A DNA stretch of 64,000 nucleotides from an uncultured Spirochaetaceae bacterium. Its GTDB lineage: Bacteria > Spirochaetota > Spirochaetia > Sphaerochaetales > Sphaerochaetaceae. The stretch covers positions 248,001 through 312,000 of the forward strand of contig CALXYM010000001.1 in the NCBI GenBank assembly GCA_944392965.1, read 5' to 3'. Positions 1-7,154 of the stretch are shown here, one piece after another. The notes beneath the pieces are model-generated. The model was not told where the DNA came from and did no database searches. It saw nothing but the letters and a program-made list of their open reading frames with translations. Numbering within the stretch: position 1 is the first letter of the stretch; each line of letters opens with the position of its first letter. The position numbers and the translations under genes are program-made.

Positions 1-48
1 AATAAGGGTGGAAAAATAAATAAAATCAATCCAGTTGAGGAGAATAGG

Positions 49-1353
49 ATGACTGTATGTAAATTTGGTGGATCAAGTGTTGCGGATGCGTCTCAGATAA
101 AGAAGGTGAAGGCGATTCTGGATAGTGACAGTAAGAGGAATGTCGTCATCGTCTCCGCCCCAGGTAAGAGGTGCAGGGATGATGAGAAGATCACGGATCT
201 CTTATATAAATGCAATGAGATGGTCCAGAATGGTGGCAGCTGTAAAAGTATGTTCTCCACGATCGAGAAGCGTTTCTTATCCATCGCAGATGAACTGAAT
301 GTCGATAGGAAAGCTCTTATTTCCCAGCTTGAGGAAATCAGATGTCTCATAGATGCGGGAAGTGGTGCCGACTATGCAGCAAGCCGGGGAGAGTATCTTT
401 CAGCATTCCTGATCAGTCAGTATCTTGATTTCGAGTTTGTTGATGCCTCTGACTGTATCGTCATCAATTCGGATGGTACTGTAAATCCATACAGTTATGA
501 TAAGATCAGAATGATCGTCGATAACTCGAAGAAGAAGGGGTTCGTATTTCCCGGCTTCTACGGTTCAACCGAGGATGGAGTTGTCAAGACGTTCTCCCGT
601 GGAGGATCAGATATCACGGGAAGTGTGGTCGCAAGGGCGGTAGGGGCAGCCCTGTACGAGAACTGGACCGACGTCTCAGGCTTTTTAAGTGCAGATCCCC
701 GTATCGTTGAGGATGCGAAAACAATAGATACGATAAGTTATAACGAGGTCAGGGAGCTTTCAGATTACGGAGCATCAGTATTCCATGAGGAAGCAATAGC
801 CCCTGTCATGAAATCGGGAATTCCAATAAATATTAAGAATACGAATTCTCCTGAGGATAAAGGCACTCTGATAACCCCGGAGGGAGGAGAGAGAAAGCTC
901 GCGGGAGTGTCTGCGAAAGCGGGGCTTTCAAGAATCAAAATAAGAAAGCTCATGCTTTTCAAAAAGCATGGAATGCGTCATGCTCTTCTGACAATGCTTC
1001 ATATTTTTGGCATTCGTCCTTCCTTCTCCCTTTACGGGATAGATTCCATCGTCTGGTTCTATGACAGCAGGATGGCTTCAGAGAGCGTGCTTGCAGCCAT
1101 GTGTGAGAGGCTGAAGAGTGAGTTTGAGCTTGATGAAGTATCTGTCGATCATGGTCATGCGATCCTGGGTGTCGTGGGGTCTTCAGTGCCTTCTGATGGT
1201 TCTTACATAAGGGCTGCGAAAGCGCTTGAGGATGCTTCAATTCCTGTCTCCTTCCTTAATTACGGCTCAAGTGACGTATCCTACTCATTTGGTATCGCTG
1301 AATGTGATAGGGAGAGGGCTGTCAAGGCCGTATATGATGCGCTTTTCAGATAA
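49..1353 (+). CDS. Aspartate kinase
   Basis: Phosphorylates L-aspartate to 4-phospho-L-aspartate, the first step towards lysine, threonine and methionine. The 434-aa protein opens with the family motif KFGGSSVAD (residues 5-13). It has the amino-acid kinase core up to about residue 280 (GFYGSTEDG, SRGGSDITGS) and ends with two ACT-like regulatory segments (about 300-434), so it is a monofunctional kinase of usual length. The ATG at 49 follows a GAGGAG ribosome site. Its TAA overlaps the ATG of the next gene by one base, which suggests translational coupling. Feedback control by lysine or threonine is usual for the family but cannot be read here. Confidence 0.93.
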   Translation: MTVCKFGGSSVADASQIKKVKAILDSDSKRNVVIVSAPGKRCRDDEKITDLLYKCNEMVQNGGSCKSMFSTIEKRFLSIADELNVDRKALISQLEEIRCLIDAGSGADYAASRGEYLSAFLISQYLDFEFVDASDCIVINSDGTVNPYSYDKIRMIVDNSKKKGFVFPGFYGSTEDGVVKTFSRGGSDITGSVVARAVGAALYENWTDVSGFLSADPRIVEDAKTIDTISYNEVRELSDYGASVFHEEAIAPVMKSGIPINIKNTNSPEDKGTLITPEGGERKLAGVSAKAGLSRIKIRKLMLFKKHGMRHALLTMLHIFGIRPSFSLYGIDSIVWFYDSRMASESVLAAMCERLKSEFELDEVSVDHGHAILGVVGSSVPSDGSYIRAAKALEDASIPVSFLNYGSSDVSYSFGIAECDRERAVKAVYDALFR

Positions 1354-2237
1354 TGCATGATATCTGGAATCCATGGCATGGCTGTAGGAAGATAAGTGAA
1401 GGCTGTGCCAACTGCTACATGTATTTTCTCGATAAGGTGAGAGACCAGGATGGCAGTAGAATCTATAAGACGAATAACTTCTATTACCCTCTTTCCAAGA
1501 CGAAGGAGGGTGCGTATCGGATAAAATCGGGGGAGATGATCCGGGTCTGCATGACAAGCGATTTCTTCCTTGAAGAGGCTGATTCATGGCGCCCTGAGGC
1601 ATGGAGCGTGATGAGGGAAAGGAGTGATGTCATATTCTTCCTTCTCACAAAGCGTCCTGAAAGAGTTTTAAGATGCCTTCCCTCGGATTGGAATGAAGGC
1701 TGGGAGAACATCTTCTTCAACGTCAGTGCGGAAAATCAGAGAAGGGCAGATGAGAGGATCCCGATTCTTTTAGAACTTCCATTCAAGCATAAGGGGATAA
1801 TGTGTGCTCCCCTCATCGGCTCTGTGAGTATTGAGAAGTATCTTGCATCTGGAAAGATTGAACAGGTGATTGCAGGAGGGGAGAACTATGAGGGAAGCCG
1901 TCCCTGCGATTTCAACTGGATAAAACGGCTGAGGAAAGAGTGTGAAAATCACGGTATCACGTTTGCCTTCATAGAGACTGGGACCATTTTCATTAAGGAT
2001 GGCAGGGAGTATAGACTGAAATCAAAGAGTCTGCAGAGCCTGATGGCTTACAAATCGGGAATGAGCTATAAAGGTAAGGAGATTAAATTCTCCCTTAGAG
2101 ACACCCTTGGATTCCCCTTAGGAGAGGATGAGCTTTATAAGAAGAGATTCAAAGAATATTGTAAGACCTGTGGAAGTCTTTTAATCTGTAATGGTTGTTC
2201 ATTCTGCTCTACGTGTCACATAAAAGAAAACGGATAG
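1353..2237 (+). CDS. DUF5131 family protein (phage Gp37/Gp68-like)
   Basis: 294-aa protein of the DUF5131 family, which is related to radical-SAM-like proteins. The N-terminus has the family hallmark W-x2-C-x6-C-x2-C-Y (W8, C11, C18, C21, Y22), a likely metal or Fe-S site. Motifs such as MTSDFF (about 68) and TKRPERV (about 100) follow. The C-terminus carries a second cysteine cluster (CKTCGSLLICNGCSFCSTC), probably a zinc ribbon. The biochemical role of the family is unknown to me. The ATG overlaps the aspartate kinase stop (TAATG), so the two are probably co-translated. A perfect hairpin terminator lies at its end. Confidence 0.85.
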   Translation: MHDIWNPWHGCRKISEGCANCYMYFLDKVRDQDGSRIYKTNNFYYPLSKTKEGAYRIKSGEMIRVCMTSDFFLEEADSWRPEAWSVMRERSDVIFFLLTKRPERVLRCLPSDWNEGWENIFFNVSAENQRRADERIPILLELPFKHKGIMCAPLIGSVSIEKYLASGKIEQVIAGGENYEGSRPCDFNWIKRLRKECENHGITFAFIETGTIFIKDGREYRLKSKSLQSLMAYKSGMSYKGKEIKFSLRDTLGFPLGEDELYKKRFKEYCKTCGSLLICNGCSFCSTCHIKENG

Positions 2238-2253
2238 GATTTCTCCTATCCGT
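2230..2253 (+). terminator. Rho-independent terminator after the DUF5131 gene
   Basis: A perfect 10-bp stem (ACGGATAGGA / TCCTATCCGT) with a TTTC loop sits at the end of the DUF5131 gene and is followed by T-rich sequence (TTTTATTGTTTTT). It lies between convergent genes and may serve both. Confidence 0.8.
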
Positions 2254-2274
2254 CCAATGGATGTTTTATTGTTT

Positions 2275-3369
2275 TTAGCGGATTCTCATCTCTGTCTCAA
2301 CGTCGAAGAATCTTGCCTTCTCCATTTCAACAACGAGAGATACCTTTTCACCGACTGTAGGTGTGATGGATGGGTCAATCTTACCTACGACGTTTGCCTT
2401 GCTTGTCGCTACGTGGACCTGTGTCTCTGATCCAAGTGGTTCTACGACGTTTACAGCACCGTCAATGGTCTTTCCATCTACAGGGGTGTGAGAGAATTCT
2501 ACATCTTCCGGTCTGATACCGAATGTGACATCTTTTCCCTCATACGGCTTGAGGAATGCTGCCTGTGCATCTGTGACCTTGAGGCGGAATGTTCCTTCCT
2601 CTACATATGTTCCGTCAGCTTCCTTCTTGACCGTCATGTTGAGGAAGTTCATGGGTGGTGATCCGATGAATCCTGCTACGAACTTGTTATCCGGCTCGTT
2701 ATAGAGATCAAGCGGTCCTCCGATCTGCTGGATGACACCGAGTTTCATAACGACGATCTTATCAGCCATCGTAAGAGCCTCGACCTGATCGTGTGTAACG
2801 TAGATCATTGTAGCCTTTAAGCGGTGGTGGAGTGCTGAGATCTCAGCTCTCATCTGAACACGGAGCTTAGCATCGAGGTTTGAAAGAGGCTCGTCGAAAA
2901 GGAATACCTTCGGCTGACGAACGATGGCTCTTCCTACAGCAACACGCTGTCTCTGTCCACCTGAGAGGGCTTTTGGCTTTCTGTCGAGAAGCATTTCGAT
3001 GTCGAGGATCTTTGCAGCTTCCCTAACGCGCTGATCAATCTCTTCCTTAGGGAATTTGCGAATCTTAAGACCGAATGCCATGTTATCATAGACGGTCATG
3101 TGTGGATAAAGGGCATAGTTCTGGAATACCATTGCGATATCCCTGTCCTTTGGGGGAACGTCGTTCATGAGCTTTCCATCAATGTAGAGCTCACCGGAGG
3201 AGATATCCTCAAGTCCTGCGACCATGCGGAGGGTAGTGGACTTTCCACAACCTGAAGGACCTACGAGAACGACGAATTCCTGATCTTCAATGTCGATATT
3301 AACGTTGTCTACAGCTTTAACACCGCCATCATAGATCTTGCAGATATTTTTCAATACAACTGCACTCAT
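2275..3369 (-). CDS. Sugar ABC transporter ATP-binding protein, MsmK/UgpC type
   Basis: 364-aa CUT1-type ATPase. It has Walker A GPSGCGKSTT (about 37-46), the signature LSGGQRQRVAVGRA, Walker B VFLFDEPLSNLD, the switch His in VTHDQVEAL, and a C-terminal TOBE/MalK-type regulatory domain (FGIRPEDVEF). The ATG follows AAGGAGA. No permease or binding protein lies beside it, the usual state of a shared ATPase that powers several sugar importers. The importer at 49334-52350 in this window lacks an ATPase and is a plausible client (inference). It is transcribed divergently from a TetR-family regulator. Confidence 0.9.
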   Translation of the reverse strand: MSAVVLKNICKIYDGGVKAVDNVNIDIEDQEFVVLVGPSGCGKSTTLRMVAGLEDISSGELYIDGKLMNDVPPKDRDIAMVFQNYALYPHMTVYDNMAFGLKIRKFPKEEIDQRVREAAKILDIEMLLDRKPKALSGGQRQRVAVGRAIVRQPKVFLFDEPLSNLDAKLRVQMRAEISALHHRLKATMIYVTHDQVEALTMADKIVVMKLGVIQQIGGPLDLYNEPDNKFVAGFIGSPPMNFLNMTVKKEADGTYVEEGTFRLKVTDAQAAFLKPYEGKDVTFGIRPEDVEFSHTPVDGKTIDGAVNVVEPLGSETQVHVATSKANVVGKIDPSITPTVGEKVSLVVEMEKARFFDVETEMRIR

Positions 3370-3488
3370 TTGTCTCTCCTTAAATTGCTTATGAATCTAG
3401 TCTAGGATCTGTATTTGCCTTCCGTCAAACAATTTTTCTTGGAAAAATGCGGAAAAATACCGGAAAAAACATTGAAAAACGTCTTTTG

Positions 3489-3514
3489 TTGACTATATAA
3501 TCAAATTTAGTCAA
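3489..3514. promoter_or_regulatory. Candidate operator for the adjacent TetR regulator
   Basis: Perfect inverted repeat TTGACTA-N12-TAGTCAA, 13 bases before the regulator's ATG and in the divergent region shared with the MsmK/UgpC gene. Its left arm can also act as a -35 box. Position and symmetry suit a TetR-family autoregulatory site. Confidence 0.55.
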
Positions 3515-3526
3515 AAAGAGGATAAA

Positions 3527-4111
3527 ATGCCAAAAACTTACACGGAGAGTGAAAGGGAGAACATAAGGAGAGAGCTGAGGGCAGCTGCGTCTCTCTGTCT
3601 GAAAAAATACGGAGTACGCCATACTACCGTTGATGAACTTGTAAGGATGGTCAATATCCCGAAAGGTACTTTCTACCTTTTCTATGACAACAAGGAGAGC
3701 CTTTTTCTTGATGCTCTCTCTGTTTTTGTGAAGGAGGAAGAGGAGAAGTATCTAGCAATGCTTGAAGAGCTTGATGAGAATCATATTGTTACAAGCCTTA
3801 CAACGGTGTTTTTTGAAATGGCTATCTCCTTTTATGAGAGCGGGCTTTACAGGTTCTTGGATGATAACCAGCTTAATATGATAATGCGTAACCTCAGCTC
3901 GGAGGATAGGGCCAGCCTGCTTCATTCCCGCGATGAGTATATAGACAAGATCTTATATTACTTTTCAATAGAGGATGAGGATGATATCACCTCATTCCGT
4001 GTGGCGTTCAATTCCATCTTTTTTCTCATGCTCCATGATGAGGAGATAAAGGATATGAAAAAAGCCCTCAGGACTCTTATCCGAGGGCTCATACTTCAAC
4101 TTGTAGAGTAG
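3527..4111 (+). CDS. TetR/AcrR family transcriptional regulator
   Basis: 194-aa one-component regulator. The N-terminal helix-turn-helix covers about residues 25-60 and contains the typical TTVDELVRMVNIPKGTFYLFY stretch. The rest is a helical ligand-binding domain I cannot assign to a ligand. The ATG follows an AGAGGAT ribosome site. It faces the MsmK/UgpC gene across 157 bases that hold a symmetric operator, so it may control itself and that ATPase. It ends one base before the convergent CorC-family gene. Confidence 0.88.
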   Translation: MPKTYTESERENIRRELRAAASLCLKKYGVRHTTVDELVRMVNIPKGTFYLFYDNKESLFLDALSVFVKEEEEKYLAMLEELDENHIVTSLTTVFFEMAISFYESGLYRFLDDNQLNMIMRNLSSEDRASLLHSRDEYIDKILYYFSIEDEDDITSFRVAFNSIFFLMLHDEEIKDMKKALRTLIRGLILQLVE

Positions 4112-4112
4112 A

Positions 4113-5489
4113 TCAACTCTCTTTTTTATCTTTCTCTTTCTCTTTCTCCTCTTCCTCAACCTCATTTTCCGGTTCGGCCTTGCTTATAAGAGCTTCAACG
4201 ATTCTCTTGTCCTCGATCTTTGTGACATGGACTTTGAGACCGAATACCTCGACATCAAACTGCGTGCCGTCCTGTGGAATCTCGTTAAGACATGAGAATA
4301 CCATACCTCCTACCGTGTCAAAATCGAGTTCCTCATTTGGCAGATCGATATCCAATGCCTCCTCGAGATCCTCGACAGGGAGTGTTCCTGATACCTTCCA
4401 GAGATTGTCTCCTAATTTTACAAGCTCCTCTTCCTCCTGCTCATCAAATTCGTCATAGATGTTGCCGACGATCTCTTCCAGGAGGTCTTCAAGAGATATA
4501 AGGCCGCTTGTCTGTCCGTATTCATCGACGCAGATTGCGATATGCTGCTTCTTCATCTGCATATCTGAAAACAGCTTGTCTGCCCTGATCGTATCAGGTA
4601 CGAAATATGCGGGACGCATGAGTTCCGTGACTTTCTTCATCTTGTCGTCATTGAGATTCAGAAGGAAATCACGGGCGTTCAAGATGCCTTTTATATCGTT
4701 CAGATCTTCATCATACACGGGGAAACGAGACCTGCCACTCTCCTTTATGAGTGCGAGTATCTCTGCATTATGCATGTTCTGCTGTACTCCCCAGATGTCG
4801 CTTACACGGGTCATGATCTCTGAGACGAGAGTGTCATTAAGTTCGAACACGTTCTGAATCCACTCCCTCTCATCCTCTTCAATGGAGCCAGAGTCTCCAC
4901 CGGCATCGACCATAAGCCTGATATCCTCCTCTGTAGCCGCCTCTTCCTCGGCATCTGCTTTGAACCTGAAGATTTTCAAGACCGTGTTCGTACAGAAGCT
5001 TAAAAGCCAGATCACCGGTCTCATTATCTTGGCAAGTACATTGAGTACCTTACAGCAAAAGCGTGCTACGGCATCTGACTTCTGCTGTGCAATCCTCTTT
5101 GGAACAAGCTCGCCGAAGATGAGTGTGAAGAACGATATTATGATCGTTATGACGAATACCGAGATCGTATTCAGTACGCTGTAGGGTAGAGTGGCTCCCC
5201 AGGAGATGAACACCCCTGTCAGCTCCTCTGCAAGGGTGTCCGCAGCAAGAGCTGAACCCAGAAATCCTGCGAGCGTGATTCCTATCTGGATGGTTGATAG
5301 GAAGTTTGAAGGTTTTTCGACCATCTTTAAAAGAATCTTTGCGGTCTTATCTCCTTCTTCAACCTGTTTTTTCAGCTTATTGTGATTTAATGATATCACG
5401 GCGATCTCTGCCGCCGCGAAAAACGCGTTAATTAATATAAGTATTGCTTGTATGAGTATCTGCCTAGGTATAGATACGACGCTTTCCAT
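4113..5489 (-). CDS. Hemolysin C / CorC-family membrane protein (DUF21-CBS-CorC_HlyC)
   Basis: 458-aa member of the CNNM/CorC family, implicated in Mg2+ or Co2+ efflux or homeostasis. Order: DUF21 membrane domain (about 1-195; hydrophobic helices starting QILIQAILILINAFFAAAEI), a CBS-pair (about 210-325; VSDIWGVQ, ARDFLLNL), a CorC_HlyC domain (about 345-430; LDFDTVGGMVF), then a charged Glu/Lys tail. The ATG follows AGAGGAGAAGAA, and that ribosome site lies inside a perfect 11-bp stem. This suggests translational control, possibly by a metal. Confidence 0.9.
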   Translation of the reverse strand: MESVVSIPRQILIQAILILINAFFAAAEIAVISLNHNKLKKQVEEGDKTAKILLKMVEKPSNFLSTIQIGITLAGFLGSALAADTLAEELTGVFISWGATLPYSVLNTISVFVITIIISFFTLIFGELVPKRIAQQKSDAVARFCCKVLNVLAKIMRPVIWLLSFCTNTVLKIFRFKADAEEEAATEEDIRLMVDAGGDSGSIEEDEREWIQNVFELNDTLVSEIMTRVSDIWGVQQNMHNAEILALIKESGRSRFPVYDEDLNDIKGILNARDFLLNLNDDKMKKVTELMRPAYFVPDTIRADKLFSDMQMKKQHIAICVDEYGQTSGLISLEDLLEEIVGNIYDEFDEQEEEELVKLGDNLWKVSGTLPVEDLEEALDIDLPNEELDFDTVGGMVFSCLNEIPQDGTQFDVEVFGLKVHVTKIEDKRIVEALISKAEPENEVEEEEKEKEKDKKES

Positions 5490-5494
5490 TTCTT

Positions 5495-5542
5495 CTCCTC
5501 TGATTATTAAGTTTCTTCCATCCTAGTCAGGAATCAGAGGAG
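5495..5542 (-). promoter_or_regulatory. Hairpin that sequesters the corC-like ribosome site
   Basis: On the minus strand CTCCTCTGATT pairs perfectly with AATCAGAGGAG, which contains the GAGGAG ribosome site 6-7 bases before the ATG of the CorC-family gene. The stem is 11 bp with a 26-base loop. When formed it should block initiation. Confidence 0.65.
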
Positions 5543-5690
5543 CATCTTTCTGTTTACGAACCGACGCAAATGGTAAGGTACGTCAGAATCGTCATGTAAT
5601 TTGGTATTACTACCAGGGCCTTCGTCCACTTTCTGTTAAATTCCTTGCACTGTTCTCTGTGCGGTAAAAAGATAATTAAAAATATATAAT
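5543..5690 (-). promoter_or_regulatory. Long structured 5' leader of the CorC-family gene (candidate riboswitch)
   Basis: About 150 bases with no gene precede the sequestering hairpin. Read on the minus strand they contain a GCAC-N8-GTGC hairpin, a GGTA-GTAA-TACC hairpin with a GNRA-type tetraloop, and GACG/CGTC pairing further on. I do not recognise the consensus of the yybP-ykoY (Mn) or M-box (Mg) riboswitches. A regulatory leader is inferred from the structure and the blocked ribosome site. Confidence 0.4.
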
Positions 5691-5802
5691 AACAGTTTAT
5701 AGTCGTCAAGAGACGGACAGGGAGGAGCTCATAACTTTTTCACATCTTAAATTATGTCTTTTTTGTATCCTGATGTTAAAACAAGAAAGGACCGATAAGA
5801 AG

Positions 5803-5831
5803 AAAAAATCCCAGCTCCTTTTTGAGCCGGG
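5803..5831 (-). terminator. Terminator downstream of tRNA-Gly
   Basis: On the minus strand CCCGGCTC pairs with GAGCTGGG (one G-T pair) and is followed by ATTTTTT, directly 3' of the tRNA gene. Confidence 0.8.
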
Positions 5832-5836
5832 AAAAG

Positions 5837-5908
5837 AGCAGCAGAGGGGAATCGAACCCCCATCACGAGCTTGGGAAGCTCGGATAATAACCACTATATG
5901 ACTGCTGC
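5837..5908 (-). tRNA. tRNA-Gly (anticodon CCC)
   Basis: 72-nt cloverleaf on the minus strand. The acceptor stem is GCAGCAG/CTGCTGC with a T discriminator. The anticodon stem CGAGC/GCTCG encloses loop TTCCCAA (anticodon CCC), and the T-loop is GTTCGATTC. The 3' CCA is not encoded. A terminator follows. Confidence 0.93.
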
Positions 5909-6069
5909 AAAATATTATTCTGTATCTTAAATGAAAAAATATGTTTTGCAAAGGGGGTAAAATGGACCATGGGTATTTATCGTATATTAAATACATGTAA
6001 ATTTTTCTTTGCGTAACTCAATTAGTAAGGGTAAAATGAAGGCAGAAACAAATAAAAGGAGAAGAATAA

Positions 6070-7080
6070 ATGAAAAAGCTATTAGTTCTCTTGATGGTGC
6101 TGCTTTCTGCCTCCATGATTTTCGCAGCATCTGGAAGTGTAAATGCATACACCACGCTCGAAGAGCCTCTTGCTGCAGCGCTCTTTGCACGTTTTGAAGA
6201 GGAGACTGGAATACACGTTAATTTCGTCCGTCTCTCAGGTGGTGAGTGTGTTGCCCGTCTTGAGGCCGAAAGTGCCAATCCTCAGGCATCGATCTGGGTC
6301 GGAGGTGTAGGACTTGACCATATCACGGCAAAGAGTAAGGGCCTTACGACTCCTTACATCTCACGTTACAGCAGGAACACCCCTGCAGAATTCAAGGACC
6401 CTGACAATTACTGGATCGGTCTATATGTTGGACCTCTTACATTCGTGACAAACCTCGACAGGGCTGCAGCTCTCGGTCTTGAGGTTCCTCATTCATGGGA
6501 GGATCTTACAAAGCCTGAGTATAAGGGATATATCAGAATGGCCAATCCTAACTCATCCGGTACGGCTTACAATGTGATCACGACAATCCGTTACATCTTC
6601 AATGAGGATGAGGATGCGATGATGGATTATCTAAAGAGACTGGATGCTAATATCGACCAGTACACCAGAAGTGGTTCCGCTCCTGGTAAGAGTGTTGCGA
6701 CAGGAGAGATCCCAATCGCGATCGGTTATGCCCACGACCAGGTTAAGCTTAAGGTTGAGGGTGCGAATGTTGAGATCACAGCTCCTAGTGAGGGAACGGG
6801 ATATGAACTTGCTTCCATGTCCCTTGTCAAGGGTGGCCCTGATGCCGTTAATGCAAGAAGGCTTTATGACTGGATCATCAGTGACCCGGATGCACAGCAG
6901 ATCTTCACACAGTGGTATGTTGTTCTCGTAGCAGAAGGAGCAGCAAAGCATCCAGATGCACTCTCCATCGATGAGATCAAGACCGTACAGCAGGATTTCG
7001 CATGGGATGGAGATGCCGCTAACAAGGAAAGACTTCTTGATATGTGGACAACCGAGATTGGAAACAAGCGCGGTAACTGA
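6070..7080 (+). CDS. Ferric iron ABC transporter, substrate-binding protein (FbpA/AfuA-like)
   Basis: 336-aa periplasmic binding protein for Fe3+ or a related ligand. A signal peptide covers residues 1-19 (MKKLLVLLMVLLSASMIFA). The mature part begins SGSVNAYTTLEEPLAAALFARF, the standard start of the family, and contains VGPLTFVTNLD and a late TQWYVVLVAEG segment. The ATG follows AGGAGAAGAATA. It is first in a three-gene set with a permease and an ATPase. A hairpin between it and the permease probably leaves the binding protein in excess, a common arrangement. I did not recognise a Fur box upstream. Confidence 0.88.
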   Translation: MKKLLVLLMVLLSASMIFAASGSVNAYTTLEEPLAAALFARFEEETGIHVNFVRLSGGECVARLEAESANPQASIWVGGVGLDHITAKSKGLTTPYISRYSRNTPAEFKDPDNYWIGLYVGPLTFVTNLDRAAALGLEVPHSWEDLTKPEYKGYIRMANPNSSGTAYNVITTIRYIFNEDEDAMMDYLKRLDANIDQYTRSGSAPGKSVATGEIPIAIGYAHDQVKLKVEGANVEITAPSEGTGYELASMSLVKGGPDAVNARRLYDWIISDPDAQQIFTQWYVVLVAEGAAKHPDALSIDEIKTVQQDFAWDGDAANKERLLDMWTTEIGNKRGN

Positions 7081-7099
7081 TTTTAAATTTTAATTCGTG

Positions 7100-7132
7100 A
7101 GGGCCTGTTCCTCTGGGGCAGGCCTTATTTTA
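7100..7132 (+). terminator. Hairpin between iron-binding protein and permease
   Basis: GGCCTG pairs with CAGGCC across an 11-base loop and is followed by TTATTTTA. Its place after the binding-protein gene suits partial termination or stabilisation of the upstream message. Confidence 0.6.
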
Positions 7133-7154
7133 GATTAAACCACAAGGAAAGTAG

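Noticed and set aside
4107-4125. Terminator between the TetR and CorC-family genes
   Set aside because: Only a weak 5-bp AGAGT/ACTCT stem is present, overlapping coding sequence of both genes.
4180-5385. Several open frames on the plus strand opposite the CorC-family gene
   Set aside because: They lack ribosome sites and are antisense to a well-supported gene; they reflect its codon composition.
5543-5690. Known yybP-ykoY or M-box riboswitch
   Set aside because: The conserved core sequences of those classes are not recognisable, so I only call a structured leader.
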